Positions 51,558 to 63,590 of a DNA stretch of 64,000 bases are shown here, piece by piece. The stretch is from Asterias amurensis. Its lineage: Eukaryota > Echinodermata > Asteroidea > Forcipulatida > Asteriidae. The stretch is taken from the NCBI RefSeq assembly GCF_032118995.1, contig NC_092669.1, positions 10,464,335 through 10,528,334 of the forward strand. The letters are read 5' to 3'. The notes under the pieces were generated by a model that saw only the letters and a list, made by a program, of their open reading frames with translations, searched no databases and was not told where the DNA came from. Within the stretch, counting starts at the first letter, position 1. Every line of letters begins with the position of its first letter. A program made the translations under genes and the position numbers.

Positions 51558-51671
51558 AAGGTGGCTACAGTGTTTTTAAAAATAATTTAAACAATTAAAC
51601 ATGACTTTTTAAACCTGAAATATTTTTTTTACATTTTTATTAAATGCGCAAGTATTTTAAAAATGGTTTTC

Positions 51672-52054
51672 AAGAGATTAGGGGAACCCACCCCGCCCTT
51701 AAAAGGGAGCCTTCATTTGCATAAACGTGACGTCATGTCGGTAACCCGAGCCTTCGGGCCCCCTGGTTGTGTGCATGCAGAGACGTGTGCACTGTGTGGC
51801 CTGGTACCTAGGCGCGCGTAGTTAGGGACCAGACTCCTTTTGCCGACGATATGTTTGAATTCCCGATGTGACGTCGATGGTAGGGGGGGGCGGTAACAAT
51901 CCACAAAAGGGGGGGCATGATGTACTCGCTAATTATGCAAGTGAGATATGTGGGGGAAAAAAATACACATTTTATTGATGTTCAATACGTATGCCAGAAA
52001 TAAATGACAGCAAAATTAACTGTTTTATTTGAATTCACTGCAGCATCCCTTTAA
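51672..52054. repeat. Dispersed ~380-bp repeat, copy 2
   Basis: Pairs with 42679-43055 in the same orientation; has an extra 'ttgcataaa' and a shorter G run. Confidence 0.88.
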
Positions 52055-52762
52055 AGAAATGTTACAATTTTTTTTTTTTTTTTTTTTTTTTTTGGGGGGG
52101 TGGGGGGCATTGAGTTTTCTGACTGACAATGACTAATGTTGTAATTAATCCATAGTCATATCTGTCACCCATAACACTACCTACGGAGTTGGAGTCACCC
52201 GTCGCCCACATTAGACCCTAATAGTATTCACAGTCATATCTGTAGTACATCATAGCACTATCACCCCTTGTGTACAATGTACACACTGTATCACCCCTGT
52301 CGGAGTAAGTGTTTGTTCCTCGTACCAGTACAGTCAACATACACAGAGGCTTATTACGGGTAATCCATTTTAGATTTAGATTGAGAGAGTAGCCGTCGGT
52401 CTGCCTATGATTTGCGACATGTAGACTCCTCTGATAGGTTCTTAATAGTCGAGTCTGCGCGGCGGTTAAACCAAGATGTAACAGATTCAATATTGTGGCA
52501 GATTGGCTTTGATAAATGACATTTACCGGCCCTTTCAAACTGGTATTAATAACATGAAGCAGCGAAATGGTTTCATTAAAGGCACTGGGGTGGATTTCAC
52601 AAAGAGTTAAGACTAGTCGGATCTCAAGTTAGGACGAGTTACTCGTCAACTTAGGACTAGCCTCAAGTTTATAACATCTCCTAGGTCTAGTCATAAGGCA
52701 CTAGTCCTAACTCTTTGTGAAATCGACCCCAGGACACTGTTGGTAATTACTCAAAATAATTG

Positions 52763-52985
52763 TTCATTGGCTGGCCACTGCTACAGGAGCAAAGATGAAT
52801 CAGTGTCCAATATTGTTCTGTGGACCCCTAAGCATGGGAGGAGGAAATCTGGTAGACCGGCAATAACTTACACTGACATTCTCAAAATAGACAGGACTTG
52901 AATCAGCAGATTTCAAGTCGGCAATGGGGGACAGGAAGGCTTGGGGAACCATTGTGATTCGAGGACACCACTCGACTTAAGCAAT
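52763..52985 (+). pseudogene. 3' fragment of a LINE reverse transcriptase ORF
   Basis: Plus-strand translation LAGHCYRSKDESVSNIVLW followed by TPKHGRRKSGRPAITYTDIL, then a stop and a frame change leading to ADFKSAMGDRKAW. This is the conserved C-terminal tail seen in animal non-LTR retrotransposon polyproteins. Flanked by a direct repeat aattgttcat (52757 and 52983), the likely target-site duplication. Confidence 0.8.
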
Positions 52986-53269
52986 TGTTCATAAAAACTT
53001 AGCTGGTAACGAGCGATGGAGACTGTTGATAGGATAAAACATTGTGAGAGACGGCTCCCTCTGAAGTAGCGTAGATTTTGAGAAAGAGGTAATTTCTCAC
53101 TTACAAAATAATACTAAAAGACTTCAGGCCTGAAGCCTTTATTAGGCATCTGAAAGCACACAAATTTGTGCAACAAGGGTGTTTCCTTTTGATTATTCTC
53201 TTGCAACTTTGATGTCCAGTTGAGTCAAAGTTTTCTCAGATTTGTTAACTTATGCAAAACTAGGAAAGT

Positions 53270-53660
53270 GTCGTGGCCGAGTGGTTAGAGCACCGAATTC
53301 AAACTCTGGTGTTTCTGATCAGCAGAGTGTGGGATCGAATCCCCAGCCGTGACACTTGTGTCCTTAAGCAAGACACATAACCATTGCTTCGTCCTTCGGA
53401 TGGGACGTAAAGCCGTTGGTCCCATGTGTTGTGTAAACGCATGTAAAAGAACCCAGTGCACTTATCGAAAAGAGAAGGGGTTCGCCCCGGTGTTCCTGGA
53501 TGGATTGGCAGCATATTGCGCCACAGCACCTTGTAAACCATTACATGGTGCTTAAGGATTAGGTCTTATATCTCAAAATTTCACCCCACTCCTTGCAGTA
53601 ATAATACCTGGCGCTTTGTATCCTTTGGCAAAAGGTGCGTTATAAATACGGTTATTATTG
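53270..53660 (+). mobile_element. tRNA-derived SINE (family S1), full length
   Basis: gtcgtggccgagtggttaga, ttctgatcagcagagtgtgg, ggatcgaatccccagccgtg, cttcgtccttcggatgggac, ccttgtaaaccattacatgg; ends ggttattattgttat. Confidence 0.9.
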
Positions 53661-54396
53661 TTATATTGTTCCATGAGGATACTGGTCTTTGACAATATCA
53701 AAGGTGTACAGCCGTCGATTTTACTAAACTCTTCCTAACTTCATGTAGAACTTGGAACGTGTCCCAGCCTTGCACGGTAACATGTAAACCTTATAAGAGT
53801 AATCCTTAGTTAGGACCAGTTACTCGTCCTAACTCGAGACTTATCCTAGCGTTTCGTGAAACCGGCTGCAGTGCCTTTAATATCAATAATGTTTTATTGT
53901 CACTTGTAAAAATACAAATATTTGTACAGTCAAATGCGTTTTGGTTTTGCGTGTGTCTAAAAATGCAGATCTTCCTTTTTATTTGAGGTGAGGGTTTTTA
54001 TAAATGAGGAAGGAATGAGGTCGTAGAGTTGAAATAACACAACTAAGTGTGTGTTGTAAGACTACCACTTGATTGATGCGTAGAATCTAGTCCTGATCGT
54101 TTACACATAACACTATGATATTGCAGTCAGTGGGTTGTTTGCATTGAAATTGATAGGAGTGCGTATCGAGAGGTCTTGCTTGCTAGGGCATCCATCATCG
54201 CTCTAGCGTTGACCAAAGCGCCCTCGCATGACAGGTGGAGGTCAACGTCATAGATCATTTACATGATAAATGATGGCAAAGCGTATTTGAATTGGAGATT
54301 GGGTTTTGTGGTATTGTAGCCTAAGTGGGTACATAATACACTGTTACATGTAACAGTACAAGTAAGCCATTAGACATTCCTTCACATGCCTGGCTT

Positions 54397-54793
54397 TAAA
54401 GGCAGTGGACACTATTGGTAATTACTCAAAATAATTATGAGCATAAAACCTCACTTGGTAACTAGTATTGGGGAGAGGTTGATAGTATAAAACACTGTGA
54501 GAAATAGCTCCCTTTGAAGTAACGTAGTTTTTGAGAAAGAAGTAATTTTCCACAAATTTGATTTCGAGACCTCAGATTTAGATTTTGAGGTCTCGAAATC
54601 AAGCATCTTAAAGCACACAACTTCGTGTGACAAGTGTGTTTTTCTTTCATTATTATCTCGCAACTCCGACGACCAATCGAGCTCAAATGTTCACAGGTTT
54701 GTTATTTTATGCATGTTGAGATACACCAAGTGAGAAGACTGGTCTTTGACAATTGCCCACGTATAGTGTCCACCTGGTGTCCACTGCCTTTAA
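54397..54793. mobile_element. TTAA hairpin element (main family), right end partly duplicated
   Basis: Starts TTAA AGGCAGTGGACACTATTGG; ends atagtgtccacctggtgtcc then actgccttta, a short internal duplication. Confidence 0.9.
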
Positions 54794-55520
54794 AACGGTG
54801 AAGCAACCACTTTCAGCTGATTCATTTATTTTTGGGAATATAAATTTATGGGGTTTCTTGGTTTTTCCTAAAATATTTGACAGGTTTCCATTGCTGCTAA
54901 AGGTGTTTCACCAAGTGCTGTGTTTTGATTGGTTGATTGGTCTGAGGGGGGGGGGGGGGGGTGTTTGGCACACAATGCATCAGTGTGCATTGTTTTATTT
55001 TTATGGATTTGACTGTGAATCTCCATGCTAAATGAGTGCGAGGTCAAAGGTGATTATGGAGGGGGGGGGCGGATAGGCTCAAAGGCAGGCAGATCTCTGG
55101 TGTAATTCACAAGCCTCGAAGTGTGACGTCAGATGTTCAGGCTAGAGCAGTCGTGATTTTTGACCACCTGAAGTGAATAGCGCCCTCAACTGTTTTCAAA
55201 GGTTAGCGGCCTGTCACCACACAGTGTGTTTTATCCGAGTCTGATTGGGCTATACAATTTGGCAGTGTTCAGTCATATTCCCTAAGTACAATAGATTTTA
55301 TGTGTAATTGGTCCATTGGGCATAAATTGGTCCATTGGTCCATTGGGCATAAATTATAGTTATGAGTCTGTGTGTTCACTATGAGTAATGAGTCTGTGTG
55401 TTCACTACACTCCCTTGATAATGAATAGGTAACTACATTTTGTGGATTAGTTAGGTCCGTTTGGCCTCTGCCGCTTTCAAATTATTAACATTTTCAGCGA
55501 AGAGGATAACAAAAAACACA

Positions 55521-55907
55521 TTAAAGGCAGTGGACACTATTGGTAACTGTCAAAGACTAGTCTTCTCAGTTGGTGTATCTCAACATATGCGTAAAATAAC
55601 AAACCTGTGAAAATTTGAGCTCAATCGGTTGTCGAATTTGCGAGATAATAATGAAAGAAGAAAACACCCTTGTCACACGAAGTTGTGTGCGTTTAGATGG
55701 TTGATTTCGAGACCTCAAGTTCTAAACTCGAGGTCTCGAAATCAAATTCGTGGAAAATTACTTCTTTCTCCAAAACTATGGCACTTCAGAGGGAGCTGTT
55801 TCTCACAATGTTTTATACCATCAACCTCTCCCCATTACTTGTAATCAAGAAAGGTTTTATGGTGATAATTATTTTGAGTAACTACCAATAGTGTCCACTG
55901 CCTTTAA
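55521..55907. mobile_element. TTAA hairpin element (main family), full length
   Basis: TTAA 55521-55524 and 55904-55907 flank AGGCAGTGGACACTATTGG ... CCAATAGTGTCCACTGCCT. The best-preserved target duplication in the window. Confidence 0.94.
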
Positions 55908-56234
55908 GCTCAACTATTCCTTCTAAGTTCTTTATGTGATGAGTGACAAGGGAATTGTGTACTGTCAGACCATCTGTGATGTTCACAAATGTATGCTATA
56001 GAAAGCTATATGACGGACAGGGTTGGTCAAGATCACAGACTTACATTAAGCTCACACGGTCTAATGATGATGATAGTAGGAAACATCCCTTGAAATATTA
56101 ATAATAATAATAATAATAACGAAGTCTTATATAGCGCACGTATCTACCAAACAAGGTACTCAAGGCGCTGAGTATATACAAACTTTCAGAAAGATAGGTT
56201 ATTGCAGTGAAGAATTTTGAGACCCAATTAGTTA

Positions 56235-56521
56235 GCACCTTATAATGGTTTACATGTACAAGGTGCTACGGCGCATACAGCAGCCACAGCCAGGAACACC
56301 GGGGCGAACCCCTTCTCTTTTCGATAAGCGCACTGGGTTCTTTTACATGCGTTACACAACACATGGGACCAACGGCTTTATGTCCCATCCGAAGGACGAA
56401 GCAATGGTTAAGTGTCTTGCTTAAGGACACAAGTGTCACGGCTTGGGATTCGAACCCACACTCTGCTGATCAGAAACACCAGAGTTTGAATTCGGTGATC
56501 TTAACCGCTCGGCCACGACAC
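56235..56521 (-). mobile_element. tRNA-derived SINE (family S1), full length
   Basis: Minus strand gtcgtggccgagcggttaag, ctgatcagcagagtgtgggt, gggattcgaacccac complement. An (aat)n run at 56097-56118 lies upstream. Confidence 0.88.
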
Positions 56522-57018
56522 TTCCGACATATTGCTGTCTGAAATGTCATATCTGATGAGAAATAAATGAAAATAGTTTCTCGTTTAGAGTTAATTGCTC
56601 AGTGACTAAGCGAGTGTTTAAATCGATGTCATGCAAACTGTGTAATCGGTTTTTCACTTTTTGTGTGTGACCCAAATGGCCGATCGATCTCAAACTTCTA
56701 CTGGTTTTCAGTTTGTAATATATGAATGTTTGTGGTGGTTTACATAAGTGCTTACACTGCCAGCAACTGCTTTGCTAGCTAAACCAATCTGTAATGTTCC
56801 TTTAAATGTCATTGTTCTTAAAGAGACTAATGCCTCTATCCTTTGTGTAACTGTTCTTGGAATGTCAACTGTGAATAGTCACAATGGACTCTTTACCTTA
56901 GCTTGCAAGAACCAAAACCCCCAAAGGAATTTAGTAATATAAGAAAGAAACCTATGGAGACAAGGGGATCTTCTTGTTTGTCTCTAGCTTTCAAGAGAGA
57001 CAAGTTAGACCTCTCTGA

Positions 57019-57140
57019 AAGACACTAGACACTATTGGTAATTGTCAAAGACCAGTCTTCTTACTTGGTGTATCTTAACATACATAAAATAACCAACCAA
57101 AATTTGAGCTCAATCGGTCGTCGAAGTCTTGATTTGAGAT
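57019..57140. mobile_element. TTAA element fragment (left end only)
   Basis: aagacactagacactattgg through ctcaatcggtcgtcgaagtc, then unrelated sequence. Confidence 0.8.
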
Positions 57141-57390
57141 TAAATTCATTACGAAGTATTACTGTGCAAAAACCATACTGTGCATCGTAATTTACTCAGA
57201 AGCAGCTTTTTGTTCGTTTTCCATTAATCAAATTTTGAAATCTAATAAATGTTTTCCTTTTGTATGAAGTTCAAGCTAGCCTTGAGGGCGATCCTTCAAT
57301 TTACTGAATTTAAATGTAATTACGAAGTCTTCACGTTACAGAAAAATATTCTCCCTCGGTATTTTTCCAAACCGTGGGGTATTCTTGACT

Positions 57391-57620
57391 AAAAAAAGGC
57401 ATGTATGCTTCATTTTTGAAAGGGCAAGGGCACCAAGGCATTTTCTTCTTTTTAAATGGCACCCTATGAGGAAATTGTTAATTTCTACTGGAGCATTTCA
57501 AGGGCACCAAGGCCATGACCAGGGGGCAGTAGATATTTACAATTTTCCCAAAGGCTGCCCTTTACCAAGGAAATAATGCCTTGGTGCCCTTGCCCTTTCA
57601 AAACGAAGCATACAGGCATG
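57391..57620. mobile_element. Inverted-repeat element, 'gggcaccaaggc' family
   Basis: ttgaaagggcaagggcacca / tggtgcccttgccctttcaa arms. Fragments recur at 60195-60250 and 63480-63515. Confidence 0.82.
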
Positions 57621-57637
57621 ACAGGCCTGCCAGTCGA

Positions 57638-57806
57638 TTTCTTAAAACGCTAGGATTAATCCTATCTCGAGTTAGGATGAGTAAATCGTGTAGGATGGGT
57701 TCAATGCGTCCTAACGCCTATGGCATTGGATACGGAACTGAACTCTTCCTATTAGTCCTAAGGTTAATCCTAAGTTAGGAAGAGCTTGGTGAAATCGACG
57801 GCAGGG
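57638..57806. mobile_element. Family F hairpin
   Basis: gtcgatttcttaaaacgcta / gcttggtgaaatcgac with taatcctatctcgagttagg and taatcctaagttaggaagag arms. Confidence 0.8.
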
Positions 57807-58042
57807 TCCATTGACTCTCTTGTAAACACGCGAGATCACGAATCGAATCTTCGAAAGTGCAAAGCAATTGAGTAATATTAGAATAGAGTACTTTATACTG
57901 ATTGCAAGTTGTATGCTGTCATGGTCGTCGCACATAAATCACTCCACCCAGGTGTACAATGCAGTTATTGTACATTACTATGATGAATTGTGCACAGGGT
58001 ATGATCCGGATGAAATTGTATACTGATGATCCGTTACGATAG

Positions 58043-58424
58043 TTAAAGGCAGTGGACACTATCAGTAATTACTCAAAATAATTGTTAGTATAAAAACTTA
58101 CTTTGGTAACGAGCAACGGAGAGCTGTTGGGATTATAAAGCATTGTGAGAAACGGCTCCCTCTGAGGTAACGTAGTTTTTGAGAAAGAAATAGTTTTCCA
58201 CAAATTTGATTTCGAGACCTCAGAATTTGATTTTGAGGTCCAGAAATCAAGCATCTGAAAGCACACAATTCCGTGTGACAAAGGTGTTTTTTCTTCCATT
58301 ATTATCTCGCAACTTTGACGACCAATTGAGTTCAATTTTTCTTAGATTTGTTAATTTGTGCATACATATGTTGAGATGAGAAGACTGGTCTTTGACATTT
58401 ACCAATTGTGTCCAGTGTCTTTAA
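58043..58424. mobile_element. TTAA hairpin element (main family), full length
   Basis: TTAA AGGCAGTGGACACTATCAG ... CCAATTGTGTCCAGTGTCT TTAA. Confidence 0.92.
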
Positions 58425-58803
58425 CTGATGATATTCGCAAGATGTACCTCTGGCCTGTTGTAGACCTTAGATTTATTGCTGCGGTCTCAAATTGATTAAT
58501 TTAATTCATTAATGTTGCTATAGCTTCTCAAGAAGTACGCGCGTGTATGCACTTTTTGGTACCTTTGAGCCCAGCAGTTAATGTTATACGCTGTAAAATC
58601 ATTGTGTAGTGCAGCATGGAATTCTGCACGTGTGCACTGACTGCCTTTCCAGTGCCCAATTTCATGGCTATTCTTACCGCTTACAAGCAGAGAATTGCAC
58701 TTACGAAAGCAGGGAAAACCGCGCTTACAAGTACGTCAAGCGTACACTGTATTTTTTAGCCCAACAGGTAACGTTATACGCTGTAATTCATTGATGTGGT
58801 TCA

Positions 58804-59170
58804 TTAAAAGGCAGTGGACACTATTGGTAATTACTCAAAATAATAAATAGCAATGGGGAGTTGATGGTATTTAAGACATTGTAAGATACACTTCCCTCTG
58901 AAGTAACGTAGTTTTCGAGAAAGCAGTAATTTTTCACGAATTTGATTTTGAGACCTCAGAATTAGATTTTGATGAGGTCTCAAAATAGAGCATCTGAAAG
59001 CACACAACTTCGTGTGACAAGGGTGTTTTTTCTTTCATTATATTATCTCGCAACTTCGACGACCAATTGAGCTCAAATTTTCACAGGTTTGTTATTTCAT
59101 GCATATGTTGAGATACACCAAGTTAGAAGACTGGTCTTTGACAATTACCAATAGTGTCCACTGGCTTTAA
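58804..59170. mobile_element. TTAA hairpin element (main family)
   Basis: TTAA then AAGGCAGTGGACACTATTGG; right end ccaatagtgtccactggctt TTAA. About 30 bp missing after the left end. Confidence 0.9.
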
Positions 59171-59630
59171 ATGGCAAGGGAAGAAAAAACAAACAATTTT
59201 AATTGAATAGCCTTGCTGTTAACTTCATGGTTGGTTTTATTTGTCGAGACATGTCAAGTACTTTGTTAGGAATACCAATGCTGATTGGTGTAGGCTGGAA
59301 TTCTAATGAGTTTCAAAAACTGAGGACGGTGGCAAATACTCAGTCGGAAATATGTTCATAATTTTTTGTAATAAGTTTGTTGTGTAAACTATCTAGTGGT
59401 GGCGGGTACACAATAGCGAGGTTAAGTCACACGTTACGCAAGCAAAAACGTGAACGTTAACGTCACAAAATGGTGTTATTTGTTGGTGACGTCATCACTT
59501 TGGGCTTACATTTAGTTTACAAAATTAAAGGAAAATCTTGCAATTTTGAGACATATTTGTGTGGGTTATATTATTAAAACATCTACTATTAAAACATCTT
59601 TCTAATTTTTTTATATATTTTTTTTATGCT

Positions 59631-59828
59631 AGTCGCCTGACACACAAGGCCTGAAGGCCACTTCAAGGTGTGGGCTACAATTATTTTTTTTCCAGAGGCC
59701 ATTGCCACCTACTCCTAGGGCTGAAACAGGGTTACCCCTTTCACAGTCCATACGAATGTAGGCTTGGGTATCTTCAATTCGAAGCCTAGACGGTAGAGCA
59801 GAAAGCACTACCTCCCCAATTCTAATCA
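59631..59828 (-). mobile_element. SINE (family S2), head missing
   Basis: tgaaggccacttcaaggtgt, cacctactcctagggctgaa, cagaaagcactacctcccca. Confidence 0.85.
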
Positions 59829-60925
59829 TAACATGCGTTTCATAACAAGCGATTACAAACAGTTTTTAAACTCTAATTGTTTTGATAAAAGTCACCAACA
59901 TTAGCGGCTGGCCGTCAGGGCACAAAACATCCTAATTACCGAATATCAACATACCTCTTCTTGTGGAGTAATTATTTTTTCCACTCGGGGAAAATTAAAA
60001 GGCCTAGGCTGTCCGACGTCCCGCATCAAGCAATTGGATGTGATGTCAGTCGCTCAAGTGTAGTATTAAAGATGACATGTCATGAACAATCTAAACAGCG
60101 AAGTGGTTTGGTCAGTGTGCCGCAACACTCTTGGTCTTTGGTAAATTAATAAAACGTCAAAGTGAATAAGCAATTAATAAGTATATGGGATTAAAGGGTA
60201 CCCTATGAGAAAGTTGTACATTTCTACTGGAGCATTTCAAGGGGATCTGAAAAAATACCCCCGCGGTTTCACCCCCACGTCTTCCTTGGTCACCCCAAAT
60301 ACATATATCAACCATAGAGCTATATATTTACTAGAGCTCTAACACCCCGTTATACATGCACTAAGGTTTTGAAGCCGTGAGAGCGAATCCATGTTTATGT
60401 ACAAATCAATACAAAAGCTTGAAATTTTTGTACAGCAATTGTACGGCTATTTGCATGATAGTGCGTTTGTTCTTTTCTATGTGTCATTGAACCAAAAAAT
60501 GCAGCAAATGTGAACGCACAATCTTCTGATGAGCGTACAAACTGTGAGTGTCATGTGCCTCATGTTTAAAAGGCGCGTTTGCGAATGGGCAGTTAGATAA
60601 TTTTATACCTATGGGGCAGTCGTGTATAGGCAGTCGCGTATGTAAGCGCACACGCCGAATGTAAAAAAAAAAAAAATCGCGGCAATGTTCTCTTAAAATG
60701 AAAATCGTTCCGTAGTCACGCAACACATCAAACATGTCTGCGCCCAGGTTGGCTTCAAAACGCAGAGCAAGTTAGCGCTCTAGTCAATATATATATCTAT
60801 GATATCAACCCACCAAACACCCCATGATTACAGTAACCAACGTGACAGACAAACTGACATGGGCCCCACCCATACACCGTGCAAACATTTCATTTTTGGA
60901 AACCTACGGTATCAAGTCAACAGTC

Positions 60926-61310
60926 TGAAAGACAGTAGACACTATTGGTAATTGTCAAAATCCAGTCGTCCCACTTGGTGCATCTCAACATATGCATAAA
61001 ATAACAAACCTGTGAAAATTTGAGCTCGATCGGTCTTCGGAGTTGCGAGATAACTATGAAAGAAAAAACACCCTTGTCACACAAAGTTGTGTACTTTCAG
61101 ATGCTTGATTTCGAGACCTAAAATTCTAAACTTCAGGTCTTGAAATCAAATTCGTGGAAAATTACTTCTCCAAAACTACATCACTTCAGAGGGAGCCGTT
61201 TCTCACAAGGTTTTATACTATGAACCTCTCCCTGTTACCAGTTAGCAATTAATTAAGTATTATGCTTATAATTATTTTGAGTAATTACCAACAGTGTCCA
61301 CTGCCTTTAA
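60926..61310. mobile_element. TTAA hairpin element (main family), full length
   Basis: agacagtagacactattggt ... accaacagtgtccactgcct TTAA. Confidence 0.9.
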
Positions 61311-61339
61311 AATGTCACTGAATTTGACAGCGCCATCAT

Positions 61340-62225
61340 TTATTTACCATTAATTTGATGACATTTTTTCAGGTTACATGTAGTTGCACTGCTTATTGAT
61401 TGAAAACTAGTATTGATAATAAATCGCCTCAACCAATGACACACATTATGAAAACCATTTTACCTCAATTTACCTGATAGGTTTCTACCACTTAGCTTGC
61501 TAAATTGTTGACATTTCTACAGGCTTGTTGTTCTGGCTATTGATTAAAAACTACATGACAGTATTAAAAACAACTTGCTAAGCAAACAAACAAATGACAC
61601 ACATTATGAAAACCTTGTTTAACTTGTTTTTACCAGAATTTATTTTACCAATTAGCCTTCTCAATTTGATGAAATTTTACAGACTAGTAGTGGTTATTGA
61701 TTAAGAACTACTTTTCAGGATTGAATATAATTGCTGCAAACCAATGACGCAAATTATAAAAAACTGTTTTTACTTGTTTTGCCTAAAACATTTTTATCAC
61801 TTAGCGAGCTGAAATTGAATTTCTTTTTACAGGCTCGTTCTAGTGGTTATTGATTGAAAACTCAATTTTAAGGATGGAACTTAATTTGCTAAACAAACCA
61901 ATGACACACATTATGAAAAACCGTTTTTGTTTGTTTTACCAAAAACATTTTACCACTCACATTTCTAAATTTGATGACATTTTAACGACTTGTTCACCGA
62001 CTTGTTCTTGTGGTTATTGATTGAAAACTCAATTTTCAGGATTGAAAATAATTTGCTGCAAACCAATGAACCATTTTTACTTGTTTTACCTAAAACATTT
62101 TGACCATTTAGCATGCTTAATTTGAAGACATTTTCACAGTTTAGTTGCACCGTTTATTGATTGAAAACTACAGGATTGAAGATAATTTGATTCAAACCAA
62201 TGATGCGCATTATGATCCCATGAAA
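61340..62225. repeat. Diverged tandem array, about 6 units of 140-166 bp
   Basis: Each unit has ttattgattgaaaact, then aaccaatgacacacattatg, then a 'ttttacttgttttacc' stretch and tttgatgacatttt. Unit anchors at about 61394, 61539, 61692, 61846, 62012 and 62152. Confidence 0.85.
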
Positions 62226-62448
62226 TCCCATCAGTGCTGGCTCTGTCAGTGTCAAGGTCGAGCTAGAGGGCGGACGACCAATTAATTGTAAATGTCAATA
62301 AAGAAAAGCAAATCATACATGATGACATTATTTGATTAAAAACTGTTGCAAGGTTATATTTCTGCCTCAAAGGTTGATGATTATTGAGCATGTTGAGATG
62401 ATGAGATTTTTGAAAAGAAAACAGAACAGCATTTGAAACCAGACCTAC

Positions 62449-62502
62449 CAAGTCTGCAGCGGCAATGAAAATGATAACGGTCACGACGCAAAGAGAGTGC
62501 AT
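62449..62502 (-). CDS. Speculative signal-peptide first exon
   Basis: On the minus strand an ATG at 62502 opens MHSLCVVTVIIFIAAADL, a typical secretion signal core, followed at once by a good donor (gtaggt, phase 0). A TATA-like ctttatatg lies about 60 bp upstream. An in-frame upstream Met (62550) would lengthen it by 16 residues. No second exon was identified, so this may be chance. Confidence 0.25.
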
Positions 62503-62945
62503 TCTATTGGTTGAATTGCTCCGATCCACGCAGAGTAACCTCACGCTCATTTAACATATAAAGTGCGTTTTCTTTGCATCGTGATTATTATCGTTTTTGT
62601 TATCGCCACAGTGTGACTCAGCCTTTAGGCGTGAGACTCACGTCTCGTGGGTCTGTCTCATGCTCTCACGCACAACACCCATTTTCTCAAGCATTGGGGC
62701 GAGGCCGGGAAAAAAAAAAAAAGTATGTATATCAAAAAGCGTGTGTACAGTAAGCGCATTTTACAAAATTTCCAAAGCAGATTGCAAACAGTTTTTCCGC
62801 ATCATCAAGTTTAGCTAGCTACCATACAAACAGAGTGCAAATTTGCAGATTGCGCACGCTTTTGCTCTCTCAGTAGATTCAGCTGACAATTGGGCAGGGC
62901 GAAAGACTTACATTGTGCACAAGTTTGTCCCAATTCGTTTGGATT

Positions 62946-63050
62946 TCTCAAGGTTATTGCTAGCATAAAAAACTTACTAAGTAACGATCAATAGAGAGCT
63001 TTTGATACTGATAGGATAGTATAAAACATTGTGAGAATCGGCTCCAGTTC
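62946..63050. mobile_element. TTAA element fragment
   Basis: gctagcataaaaaacttact through cattgtgagaatcggctcca, both ends lost; cut by the LINE fragment. Confidence 0.75.
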
Positions 63051-63475
63051 AACTTGACAATTTCCTCATCTAGGGTGCCCTTTATCAAGGGGCCAGCATA
63101 TTTAAAATCGTGCTTGGTTTTGTACACACCGGGAAGAGTCGGCCTGCGCTCATCACACGACACTACCCGTCTTGTCAAACACAAAATAACCCACAGATCT
63201 CTTGCTTCAGCTGCTGACAAATCCTTCTCTTTTGCCGCTCCTAAACTTTGGAATAGTCTCCCCCCATCTCTGCGCTCTGCTGATTCACTTCATATTGTCA
63301 AGAAGCATCTGAAATCACACCTGTTCCCACAATGATTGTTTTGCTGGTTGGTTTAACTTGCATTTGTCTCTTTGTTTATTTGTTTCTCTGTTTCATCACA
63401 AACCGCTGTGGTCTTTATGAAATGGCGGTATATAAAACATTTTTGTATGTATGTATGTATAAGGAGCAAATGCTT
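63051..63475 (+). pseudogene. 3' end of a non-LTR (CR1/L2-like) retrotransposon
   Basis: An open frame to the stop at 63333-63335 encodes DTTRLVKHKITHRSLASAAD, KSFSFAAPKLWNSLPPSLRS and KKHLKSHLF. This is the hallmark C-terminus of LINE reverse transcriptases ('S...AAP.LWN.LP..LR'). It is 5'-truncated, then a 3' UTR ends in gtatgtatgtatgtat. Confidence 0.85.
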
Positions 63476-63539
63476 TGGGGCCCCATGCCCTTTCAAATAC
63501 GAAGCATACAGGCCTGTGTATAGATGGAAAAAAACACAG

Positions 63540-63590
63540 AAACAAACAAACAAACAAACAAACAAACAAACAATCAAACAAACAACCAAC
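63540..63590. repeat. (CAAA)n microsatellite
   Basis: About 11 units of aaac, producing artefactual Lys/Gln/Thr-rich frames. Confidence 0.95.

Larger units (their letters stand above)
52574..53880. mobile_element. TTAA element broken by four insertions
   Basis: Pieces of one main-family element: ttaaaggcactgg (52577-52589), acactgttggtaattactca (52737-52766), 52985-53265 and 53660-53704, closing cagtgcctttaa (53869-53880). Between them lie a family F hairpin, a LINE tail, a SINE and a second family F hairpin. Confidence 0.8.
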
